DNA of 64,000 bases from Pandoraea capi (GTDB lineage: Bacteria > Pseudomonadota > Gammaproteobacteria > Burkholderiales > Burkholderiaceae): the NCBI RefSeq assembly GCF_902459735.1, contig NZ_CABPRV010000005.1, forward strand, positions 248,001 through 312,000, read 5' to 3'. Both the position numbers and the translations under genes were made by a program. Each line of letters starts with the position of its first letter. Position 1 is the first letter of the stretch. Shown in pieces: positions 57,046-64,000 of this stretch. The notes below the pieces were generated by a model. The model was given only the letters and a program-made list of their open reading frames with translations. It had not been told where the DNA came from and searched no databases.

Positions 57046-57870
57046 CTACTCCACCGTCGCCATTTGCGACAGGCCGTTCGTGTCTGGATTGGGGGCATGG
57101 AAGCCGAGTGACGACGAGATTTGCAGCGCCGTCTCGTTCAGATTCGCGAGCCAGGCATCTTGCAATCGGTCGGCCGGTGCGGATAGCGACAGTCCCGCGA
57201 CCAGCTTGCCGCTGTCGTCATAAATCCCGGCAGCGATGCATCGCACCCCTAACTCAAGTTCCTCGTTATCGCGCGCATATCCCGATTTGCGGACGTGCGT
57301 CAGCTCGCGTTCGAGCTTTTGCAGGTCGGTGATGCTGTTGCGCGTGTGACCCGAGAGTCCGGTGCGTGTCGCATAGGCGCGCACGCGTGAGGCTTCGTCG
57401 GCCGCAAGAAACAGCTTGCCGACGGAGGTGAGATGCAACGGCGCGTGGCCCCCGATGGCGCGCACGACCTGCATGCCCGAGCGCTCGCTGTAGGCGCGCT
57501 CGATGTAGACGATTTCGTCCCCCTGGCGTACCGACAGATTGACCGTCTGCCCCGTGATACGGTGCAGCCCGCGCATCGGCGTGAGGGCGGCGTCGCGTAC
57601 CGACAGGCGCGCTTTGACCAGATTGCCGAGTTCGAGCAGACGCATGCCGAGACGGTAGGTCCCCGGATCGCAACGATCGACGAAGCGGCACGCCACCATG
57701 TCGTTCAGGATGCGGTGCGCGGTGGATGGATGAAGTTCAGTGGCTTGCGCCAACTCCTTGAGGCTGACGGGATCGGCATGACCGGCAAGTGCATCGAGCA
57801 GACGCATCATGCGCTCGATTACCTGAATGGACGTGCGCGACTCCGTGCTTTGACTGGTGTCGTCTTTCAT
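57046..57870 (-). CDS. IclR family transcriptional regulator
   Basis: 274 residues from ATG 57870 (MKDDTSQSTE); the frame extends back to TTG 57900, whose upstream -10-like TATAGA overlaps it. The winged helix is SLKELAQATELHPSTAHRIL, then the IclR effector domain (GLHRITGQTVNLSVRQGDEI, ending VAGLSLSAPADRL). It probably controls catabolism of an aromatic or organic acid; no target operon is adjacent. Confidence 0.9.
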   Translation of the reverse strand: MKDDTSQSTESRTSIQVIERMMRLLDALAGHADPVSLKELAQATELHPSTAHRILNDMVACRFVDRCDPGTYRLGMRLLELGNLVKARLSVRDAALTPMRGLHRITGQTVNLSVRQGDEIVYIERAYSERSGMQVVRAIGGHAPLHLTSVGKLFLAADEASRVRAYATRTGLSGHTRNSITDLQKLERELTHVRKSGYARDNEELELGVRCIAAGIYDDSGKLVAGLSLSAPADRLQDAWLANLNETALQISSSLGFHAPNPDTNGLSQMATVE

Positions 57871-58130
57871 GAGGTAGGGCCGAGTTTCGTATAGCATCAA
57901 TTCTATATCATATTGTGAAAAATTCGCACCCTTCCTGTAGAGGACTTCTGCGAAAACGCGACGCCGGATGTGACTTCCACAAGGGATGCGTCGAAGTTGC
58001 AGTATCTGGGTGCCGAAACCGAAAGTGGCCCGAATCGCGCGTCGCTAGCATGCCTCCCTACTTCATCAACGACGCCTGACCCCTGCGTTGCAACGTGAGT
58101 GGTCGACGCGTCAAAACGGAGGTGTTGCGC

Positions 58131-59609
58131 ATGTTCGGGTATGTGTACGCACCGGCGGTCGCGAAGTGGCCAGTGGGGCAGAAGCGGATGCAGCGCGTTG
58201 ACGCCGGCGTGGGCGCGTCCATTGCCGGGACGCGGGCCGAAATCGCCGGAAGGTTCGCCAGTATCGCCAACGCAAGGTCTCGTCTCGGGATGAGTACCCA
58301 CGATATCGGTGAGCTGGAGGCGTCTTTTCAGAAGGCATTCAGGAAAGCGACGTCCGGCTACTGGAAGGGTGGGTTGTGGGATGGGTGCTGGCGGTACCGA
58401 TCGTCGATTGCTCAACACGGGGTGTACTCGCGGGTTCGCGATCAGTTGGAGGTTCGGCATCCGGAGCACCTGACGCCATCCGCGAAACGCTTTCGCGAGA
58501 TTCTGGCGCGTCTCGACGACGTGCTGCTGAAAGAGGAGGAGGCCATTGAGCATTGCACACGACTACGCGATCGTGCTGCCCAACTGGAAGCCAGGATATT
58601 CGCCGGCGTCTGCGACGAGCGAGCGGCCTATGCCGACGTCAAGGCGGATTGCGCCGTGGCGATTGCGCAGATCAGCCGGTGCCTTGCCGATGCCCGCCGA
58701 GCGGCAGCGCTGGCGTCCAGGCAGGTCTGGCCCGACAAGAAGCATTACGGCAAGCGATTTTCGCTTTCGGGCGGTTTGTATCTGGTGGCGGCGACTGTTG
58801 CGGCACTGGCGCTTGCAAAGGTAGGTCTGGTGATTGCCGTGATCGGATTTGCGGTGACGATGCTCATCCGCATTGTGAGTCTGGGGAGTATCCGCGGATT
58901 CGATCGCGAGCGTGGGTGGAAGGCGACGGAGAGCCTGTTGGAGTCAACGAAGCAACTATTACGAAATGAGGAGACGGAAATGAGAACGTATCTTGAGGGT
59001 ATTCAGGCGAAAACTTCGCAGCGTCTGGACGACATGGTGTGGAATCGTCTCGGCAATCTCATGGAAGGACAGCAGGAGATGTCCCGTGACTTGCGCGGTC
59101 TTGAGCACAGAATGTCGGGCGTCGAGCAGAAGTTGGACGGTATGGATCGAAGAATCGGCGACGTCTCTGGCAAGGTGGAGGGGATGGATCGAAGGGTTGG
59201 CGGTCTCTCTGACAAGGTGGATGGGATGGATCGAAGAATCGACGACCTCTCTGCCAAGGTGGACGGGATGGGGCGAAGCATTGACGACCTCTCTGCCAAG
59301 GTTGACGGGATGGGGCGAAGCATCGGCAACGTCTCTGACACGTTGGGCCGAAGAATCGACGACGTCTCTGAGAAGGTGGACCGAAGAGTCGGCGACGTCT
59401 CCGACAAGGTGGACAGGCTGCGCGATTCGCTCACCGACCGGATGGACGCGATGAGCGCCGATCTGCGCGCTGTAGCGGAGGCACAGCGCGCGCATTCGTG
59501 TGGCCGGCAGGCGTCGCCGGAAGCTACCGCCCTTGCGTCCGACCGGATGCCGCCGTCGCGCGCGAATTCCTGGGGCTACTACAGCAAGAACGTGCCGCAC
59601 ATGGCATAA
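58131..59609 (+). CDS. Unrecognised membrane protein with coiled-coil repeats
   Basis: 492 residues from ATG 58131, preceded by a perfect GGAGGTG at 58118-58124; an in-frame GTG at 58095 lacks this. Residues 1-210 are mixed, largely helical, with a helical Glu/Arg-rich stretch; residues 214-249 form a hydrophobic hairpin (GGLYLVAATVAALALAKVG, then LVIAVIGFAVTMLIRIV); residues 290-450 are a long coiled coil with fourteen-residue repeats of the type GMDRRIDDLSAKVD. No family was recognised. It is alone between an IclR gene and lutA. The repeats suggest a structural role in oligomerisation or spanning of the periplasm. Confidence 0.7.
   Translation: MFGYVYAPAVAKWPVGQKRMQRVDAGVGASIAGTRAEIAGRFASIANARSRLGMSTHDIGELEASFQKAFRKATSGYWKGGLWDGCWRYRSSIAQHGVYSRVRDQLEVRHPEHLTPSAKRFREILARLDDVLLKEEEAIEHCTRLRDRAAQLEARIFAGVCDERAAYADVKADCAVAIAQISRCLADARRAAALASRQVWPDKKHYGKRFSLSGGLYLVAATVAALALAKVGLVIAVIGFAVTMLIRIVSLGSIRGFDRERGWKATESLLESTKQLLRNEETEMRTYLEGIQAKTSQRLDDMVWNRLGNLMEGQQEMSRDLRGLEHRMSGVEQKLDGMDRRIGDVSGKVEGMDRRVGGLSDKVDGMDRRIDDLSAKVDGMGRSIDDLSAKVDGMGRSIGNVSDTLGRRIDDVSEKVDRRVGDVSDKVDRLRDSLTDRMDAMSADLRAVAEAQRAHSCGRQASPEATALASDRMPPSRANSWGYYSKNVPHMA
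59139..59348 (+). repeat. Five 42-bp repeats coding for a 14-residue coiled-coil unit
   Basis: Unit consensus GM[DG]R[RS][IV][GD][DGN][LV]S[DAG]KV[DE], that is two heptads. Copies differ by a few bases, mostly silent, showing recent duplication. Confidence 0.85.
59349..59447 (+). repeat. Three 33-bp repeats coding for an 11-residue unit
   Basis: RRIDDVSEKVD, RRVGDVSDKVD, RLRDSLTDRMD: a shift from 14 to 11 residues per unit by loss of the Gly-Met-Asp part, giving a hendecad. Confidence 0.75.
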
Positions 59610-59699
59610 GCGCTCACGCGGCATGCGGGAATCCACGCTGGGCCGGTGCGGCCCAGCGACTTATAATGGCGCATTATTCCCGAAAAGAGGATTCCCCCA

Positions 59700-60425
59700 A
59701 TGCGCGTCGGACTGTTTGTCACATGTCTGATCGACATGATGCGCCCGGAGATCGGTTTCTCTACGCTCAAGCTGCTTGAGACAGCCGGCTGCGAGGTCGT
59801 GATTCCCGATTCCCAGACTTGTTGCGGCCAGCCGGGCTACAACTCCGGCGAGCGGGCCATCGCCCGCGATCTCGCCCAAAAATTCCTCGACGAATTCGAA
59901 TCCTTCGACTACGTGGTCGTGCCGTCGGGATCGTGCGGCGGCATGGTCAAGGCGCACTACGGCGATCTCTTTGCCGACGACCCCGAACTGATGGGGCGCT
60001 ACGAACGTCTGCGCCCGCGCGTCTACGAACTGACGGACTTCCTCGTGAACGTGCTTCACATCGACACCGTGCCGGGCGATTACAACGGTGAAGTGACGTA
60101 TCACGATTCCTGCTCCGGCCTGCGTGAGCTCGGCGTGAAGACGCAGCCGCGCGCGCTGCTGGCGAAAATGCCGGGCGTGAGGATGACCGAGATGAAGGAC
60201 TGTCAGGCGTGCTGCGGCTTCGGCGGTACGTTCGCGCTCAAGTACGGCAACATCTCGACAGCTATCGTCGACGAGAAGTGCGCCAACATTGCGGCGAGCG
60301 GTGCACCGGCTGTGGTGCTGGGCGACCTGGGCTGCATGCTGAACATCGAAGGGCGTCTGCGTCGCACCGGTGATACGAAAACGCGCGTGCTGCACATCGC
60401 CCAGGTGCTCGCCGGGGACGCATGA
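59700..60425 (+). CDS. lutA: LutA-type Fe-S protein of L-lactate oxidation
   Basis: 241 residues of the two-CCG-domain type (CCGQPGYNSGE and CCGFGGTFALKYG). LutA, with LutB and LutC, oxidises L-lactate to pyruvate in many bacteria (YkgE family). Cysteines of both CCG domains are intact. It precedes lutB by 107 bp. Confidence 0.93.
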   Translation: MRVGLFVTCLIDMMRPEIGFSTLKLLETAGCEVVIPDSQTCCGQPGYNSGERAIARDLAQKFLDEFESFDYVVVPSGSCGGMVKAHYGDLFADDPELMGRYERLRPRVYELTDFLVNVLHIDTVPGDYNGEVTYHDSCSGLRELGVKTQPRALLAKMPGVRMTEMKDCQACCGFGGTFALKYGNISTAIVDEKCANIAASGAPAVVLGDLGCMLNIEGRLRRTGDTKTRVLHIAQVLAGDA

Positions 60426-60532
60426 GCGCGATGCATAAACACGCCGCTCTTTTTCCGATCCAACCGATCTCCGGGCCCATGCGCGTTGCTGATGTCGCTG
60501 GCGCGTCCGGTCTTCGCTTCTCGTGAGTCGCG

Positions 60533-61942
60533 ATGCAAGTTCAATCGATGCAATTCAAGGCGCGCGCCGGGCAAAAGCTCGCGGACCAGCGTCTGCAAGC
60601 CAACCTCAAGAAACTCTCAACCAAGTTCGTGACGGCGCGTGCCGCCGCCATCGAGGAAATTGATTTCGAAGCCACCCGTGAGGCGCTCAAGGAGCGGCGC
60701 AATCGTGGCATCGAGAATCTGGACGTCTGGCTGGGCATCTTCGAGCGCGAAGCGACGCGACGCGGCGCCACCGTGCTGTTCGCCGAGTCGACGCAGGACG
60801 CCGCGCGTCTGATCGCCGAGATCGCCCGCAAGCACGACGTCAAGAAGGTGATCAAGTCGAAGTCGATGGTCACCGAAGAGCTGCAACTCAACAAGGTGCT
60901 TGCCGATATGGGCGTGCAGTCCGTCGAGACGGACCTTGGCGAGTACATCTTGCAGATCAACGACAACGAGCCGCCGTCGCACATCATTGCGCCGGTCGTC
61001 CACAAGGACAAGGACGAGGTTGCCGATCTGTTCGCGCGCGTGCACCAGAAGCCGCGTCTGACGGAAATTCCGTTGATGACGCGCGAGGCGCGCGAGATGC
61101 TGCGTCCGCAGTTTCTGTCGGCTGACATGGGCGTGACCGGCGGTAACTTCCTCGTGGCAGAGACCGGTTCCGTTGCCGTGGTGACCAACGAGGGCAACGA
61201 AGGCATGTGCACGATCATGCCGCGTGTTCACGTCGCCGTGACGGGCATCGAGAAGGTACTCCCGACGCTCGAAGATCTGGCGACCGCCATGCGATTGCTG
61301 CCACGTTCGGCGACGGGGCAGGGCACGTCGAACTACTTCTCGTTACTCACCGGCACGCGCGCAGAAGGAGAAGTCGACGGTCCCGATCACATGTATTTCG
61401 TGCTCGTCGACGGCGGCCGTTCGGGGCTGATCGGTGGCGCGTTTCAGGAGATGCTGCGCTGCATTCGTTGCGGTGCGTGCATGAACCACTGCCCGGTGTA
61501 TCAGAAGATCGGCGGCCATGCGTATGGATGGGTGTATCCGGGGCCGATGGGGTCGGTGCTCACGCCGAGCTACGTCGGTCTGGAAAAGACGCTCGATCTG
61601 CCGCAGGCGGCAACGCTGTGCGGTGAGTGCAATCGGGTCTGCCCGGTCGGCATTCCGATTTCGGATCTGTTGCGCAAGCTGCGTGAGCGTCAGGTGGATC
61701 GCGGGTTGCGTCCGTGGCAGGAGCGCGCGGCGTTGGCGGCGTGGGCATTTGCGGCTCGGCGTCCGCGTCTGTATGCAACGCTCTCGAGCCTCGGGTCGTG
61801 GGCGCTGCGGCGGATGGGGCGCGATCGCGGCAGCATCTCGAAGCTGCCGCTTGCCGGTGGCTGGACCGATACGCGTGAGATGCCGGCGCCGAGCGGCAAG
61901 ACGTTCCGTGCGATGTATCGCGAGCGTCGCGCACCGCGTTGA
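60533..61942 (+). CDS. lutB: LutB-type Fe-S protein of L-lactate oxidation
   Basis: 469 residues. An LUD domain (residues 70-300) precedes two 4Fe-4S clusters (CIRCGACMNHCPVYQKIGG and CGECNRVCPVGIPIS) and a C-terminal tail. YkgF family. The usual third gene, lutC, is not found downstream: a terminator follows at 61997 and the next gene is on the other strand. Confidence 0.95.
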   Translation: MQVQSMQFKARAGQKLADQRLQANLKKLSTKFVTARAAAIEEIDFEATREALKERRNRGIENLDVWLGIFEREATRRGATVLFAESTQDAARLIAEIARKHDVKKVIKSKSMVTEELQLNKVLADMGVQSVETDLGEYILQINDNEPPSHIIAPVVHKDKDEVADLFARVHQKPRLTEIPLMTREAREMLRPQFLSADMGVTGGNFLVAETGSVAVVTNEGNEGMCTIMPRVHVAVTGIEKVLPTLEDLATAMRLLPRSATGQGTSNYFSLLTGTRAEGEVDGPDHMYFVLVDGGRSGLIGGAFQEMLRCIRCGACMNHCPVYQKIGGHAYGWVYPGPMGSVLTPSYVGLEKTLDLPQAATLCGECNRVCPVGIPISDLLRKLRERQVDRGLRPWQERAALAAWAFAARRPRLYATLSSLGSWALRRMGRDRGSISKLPLAGGWTDTREMPAPSGKTFRAMYRERRAPR

Positions 61943-61996
61943 GTCTGCGACGTAGCGAATTCGCGGCGGCGCTGCCAAAGTGCCTTCGCCGAAATG

Positions 61997-62034
61997 AAAA
62001 AAGCTGGCTTCCTGTGGGAGCGCCAGCTTTTTTT
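61997..62034. terminator. Bidirectional terminator after lutB
   Basis: AAGCTGGC and GCCAGCTT stem with a 13-nt loop, A run on the left and seven T on the right. Confidence 0.85.
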
Positions 62035-62052
62035 ACGTCGCCTGCGTAACCG

Positions 62053-62712
62053 TCAGGTTCGAGCGGGCAGGGCGAGGCGTTTTTCGATGCGACGTTGCAG
62101 GGCCGACAGTCCCGTCGATAGTACCCAGTAAATGGCGGCGCACGCGAGGTAGAGCGGTAGCGGCTGATACGTCGACGCGATCACTTCCTGCGCCGAGCGC
62201 AGCAATTCCGTCACGGTAATGACGGACACGAGCGACGTATCCTTGATCAGGCTGATCAGGCTATTGCCAAGACTCGGCACGGCCATGCGCAGCGCTTGCG
62301 GCGCAATGATGTAGCGCAGCGTCTGCCAGTACGACAGACCGAGGCTATACGCCGCAAGCCATTGCCCGCGAGGCATGCCTTCGAGCGCGCCGCGCATGCT
62401 TTCCGACAGATACGCGCCCACGTTCAGGCTGAGGGTGAGCACGCCGGCGGGCGTCGGGTCGAGCGAGATGCCGATGCCCGGCAAACCGTAATAGACCACG
62501 AAGATCTGTACCAGCAGCGGCGTGCCGCGCATGATGCTGACGTAGGCGCGCGCAATGCCGCGAAACACGCGTACTTTGCCGATGCCCATGATTGCCACGA
62601 TGATGCCGATCGCCAGGCCGAACACCATCGACATCAAGGCGAACTTGATCGTGAGCACGGTGCCCTGCAACAGCACCGGCATGGATTGGGCAGCGAGTTC
62701 GAATGGATTCAT
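62053..62712 (-). CDS. Polar amino-acid ABC transporter permease (HisM family)
   Basis: 219 residues with five hydrophobic helices and the amino-acid permease block (RGTPLLVQIFVVYYGLPGIG) and the EAA loop (GALEGMPRGQWLAAYSLGLS). It probably forms a homodimer with the ATPase of a general polar amino-acid importer. The ATPase gene is not in the window. The binding protein is encoded upstream at 62859. Confidence 0.93.
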   Translation of the reverse strand: MNPFELAAQSMPVLLQGTVLTIKFALMSMVFGLAIGIIVAIMGIGKVRVFRGIARAYVSIMRGTPLLVQIFVVYYGLPGIGISLDPTPAGVLTLSLNVGAYLSESMRGALEGMPRGQWLAAYSLGLSYWQTLRYIIAPQALRMAVPSLGNSLISLIKDTSLVSVITVTELLRSAQEVIASTYQPLPLYLACAAIYWVLSTGLSALQRRIEKRLALPART

Positions 62713-62858
62713 GGGGGGATGTCTGATGATATGTCGTGGCGCGCAAAGACGACGGCCGGCATCCGCGTGATGGGCGTGATGCCGGCCGTGGGGTCATCTC
62801 CGGCGTCGGGCGTCATGGCGGTCCGACGGCCGAAGATTATCGCTACGCGGCTTGCGTT

Positions 62859-63656
62859 TTACTGCGCCGGCTTGGACGTATCCTTGCCGAACCACTTCTG
62901 CGAGAGCTTGGCGAGCGAGCCGTCTTGCTTCATGGCCGTCAGCGCGTCGTTAATGGCTTTCGCAAACTTCGGATTGTTCTTCTTGAACGGAATGCCGACG
63001 GCCTGATTGGTGCCGGGCAGCACGGCGCCGGCTTCGAGCGGCAGCTTCGCGTTCTCGAGCAGGTAGGCCATCATCAACTGATCGTTGAGGGCAGCGTCGA
63101 CACGGCCGGCGGCGAGGTCGGCGAGATACTCGGGCGCGCCCGGATACGTACGCACGTCGATGCCCGGCACGGCCTTGGCCATCGTGTCGTAGTTGCTGCC
63201 AAGACTCACGCCCAGCTTGTGGCCCTTGAGCGCGTCGAGCGTGGCGAACGGGCGCTTGTCGTCTTTACGGCGAATCAGTTGGGCTGCCGAATACGTGTAC
63301 GGCTCGCTGAAGTCCAGCGACTTCTTGCGCTCGTCGGTGATCGCGACCTGATTGACGATGACGTCGAACTTGCCGGCCTGAAGGCCGCCGATGATGCCGC
63401 TCCATTCCGTCGTGACGAACTGGGGCTTCACACCGAGGCGTTGTGCCACGGCTTTAGCGACATCCACGTCGAAGCCGTCGAGCTGACCGCTCTTGTCGCG
63501 GTAGTTGAACGGCGGGTAGGTGCCTTCGATGCCGATCTTGAGCACGCCCGCCGACTTCACGGTGTCGAGCAGGTCGGCGGCGCGGGCCGGCGACGTACCG
63601 ATGAGTGCTGCGGCGGCGAGCGGTACGAGGCAAAGCGTCTTGAGCCAGGATTTCAT
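62859..63656 (-). CDS. Amino-acid ABC transporter periplasmic binding protein
   Basis: 265 residues from ATG 63656 (MKSWLKTLCLVPLAAAALIG signal, cleavage after PARA). Family 3 solute-binding signatures: GVLKIGIEGTYPPFNYRDKS, GFDVDVAKAVAQRLG and FSEPYTYSAAQLI. It is likely specific for cystine or another polar amino acid. It is followed by the permease after 146 bp. Confidence 0.94.
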   Translation of the reverse strand: MKSWLKTLCLVPLAAAALIGTSPARAADLLDTVKSAGVLKIGIEGTYPPFNYRDKSGQLDGFDVDVAKAVAQRLGVKPQFVTTEWSGIIGGLQAGKFDVIVNQVAITDERKKSLDFSEPYTYSAAQLIRRKDDKRPFATLDALKGHKLGVSLGSNYDTMAKAVPGIDVRTYPGAPEYLADLAAGRVDAALNDQLMMAYLLENAKLPLEAGAVLPGTNQAVGIPFKKNNPKFAKAINDALTAMKQDGSLAKLSQKWFGKDTSKPAQ

Positions 63657-63715
63657 AGTGTCTGGTTTTCCCTTTGGCAGATGAGGCGGATGATGGGGCG
63701 CCAACGTTCGACCTG

Positions 63716-64000
63716 TCAGACCGTACGCAGCGCTTGCACGCATTCTCGCACCAGCTCGGGGCCGCGGTAAATCAGGCCGCTGTACACCTGTACCAGACTG
63801 GCGCCCGCATCGAGCTTCGCCTGCGCGTCCGCGCCCGACAGAATGCCGCCCACACCGATGATTGGCAACGCGCCGCCCAACTCGGTCGCCAGGGCGCGGA
63901 TCACGCGATTCGAGGCGTCGAACACGGGGCGTCCCGACAGGCCGCCGGTTTCGTTGGCGTTCGGCAGACCGGCGACGGCTTCGCGAGAGAGCGTGGTATT
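63716..64000 (-). CDS. pyrD: Dihydroorotate dehydrogenase (3' end only)
   Basis: C-terminal 94 residues visible, beginning NTTLSREAV and with the conserved [38 protein letters not shown] and [13 protein letters not shown] of the quinone-dependent class 2 enzyme. It catalyses dihydroorotate to orotate in pyrimidine synthesis on the inner membrane. The start lies beyond the window edge at 64000. Confidence 0.95.
   Translation of the reverse strand, partial: NTTLSREAVAGLPNANETGGLSGRPVFDASNRVIRALATELGGALPIIGVGGILSGADAQAKLDAGASLVQVYSGLIYRGPELVRECVQALRTV

Noticed and set aside
57883-57930. Possible IclR operator in the AT-rich leader
   Set aside because: TATAT/ATAGA repeats look palindromic at first but no symmetrical pair of arms longer than five bases could be drawn.

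Overview
The window is a high-GC chromosomal segment of a Burkholderiales bacterium. Housekeeping gene order (ndk-rlmN-rodZ-ispG-hisS-yfgM-bamB-der-hfq-hflX-hflK-hflC-DUF2065-hisZ-purA; surE-pcm-nlpD-rpoS; aceE-aceF-lpdA; phaP) is the betaproteobacterial one. A member of Burkholderiaceae such as Pandoraea fits best, but genus cannot be proved from the sequence alone. No rRNA, tRNA, CRISPR array, insertion sequence or prophage was seen.

Layout. 1-6995: accessory cluster that looks like a functional-amyloid (Fap-type) export system: two secreted subunits carrying repeated G-V-N-x-A-x-G-x-x-N-x-x-x-N motifs, a stand-alone C39 peptidase (FapD-like), a third secreted protein with a related motif, and an outer-membrane protein with an N-terminal coiled coil (FapF-like). 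A convergent small secreted protein and a LuxR-type regulator with a degenerate receiver domain follow. Terminator-like hairpins sit between the cistrons. 7212-11485: CaiB-type CoA-transferase plus an NMT1-type ABC importer, with a tryptophan-rich 40-residue ORF inside. 11645-15535: surE-pcm-nlpD-rpoS stationary-phase block. 15688-18122: PolB-type exonuclease and rlmD; 18291-18992: Bax inhibitor-1 protein (minus). 19399-36016: long plus-strand core block from ndk to purA and a phosphoribosyltransferase, covering translation/RNA modification, isoprenoid synthesis, outer-membrane assembly, ribosome GTPases, Hfq and the HflKC complex. 36317-43878: DUF4189-like secreted protein, oligopeptidase A, folD and a FixLJ-like two-component pair. 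44222-51141: pyruvate dehydrogenase operon aceE-aceF-lpdA with a proteasome-like Ntn hydrolase (BPH type) inserted between E2 and E3. 51527-52087: phasin with a very clear promoter bracketed by two identical palindromes. 52593-55517: histone-deacetylase-like hydrolase, EamA exporter, nitroreductase. 55706-57870: PBP-type D,D-peptidase and an IclR regulator. 58131-59609: unrecognised membrane protein with 42-bp and 33-bp coiled-coil repeats. 59700-61942: LutA/LutB lactate-oxidation proteins without an adjacent lutC. 62053-64000: polar amino-acid ABC permease and binding protein, and the 3' end of pyrD.

Most attractive for follow-up are the Fap-like amyloid cluster with its intercistronic terminators, the proteasome homologue in the PDH operon, the dual operator at phaP, the repeat coiled-coil membrane protein and the W-rich small ORF. 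All functional statements come from reading motifs and neighbourhoods by eye; no database search was run.
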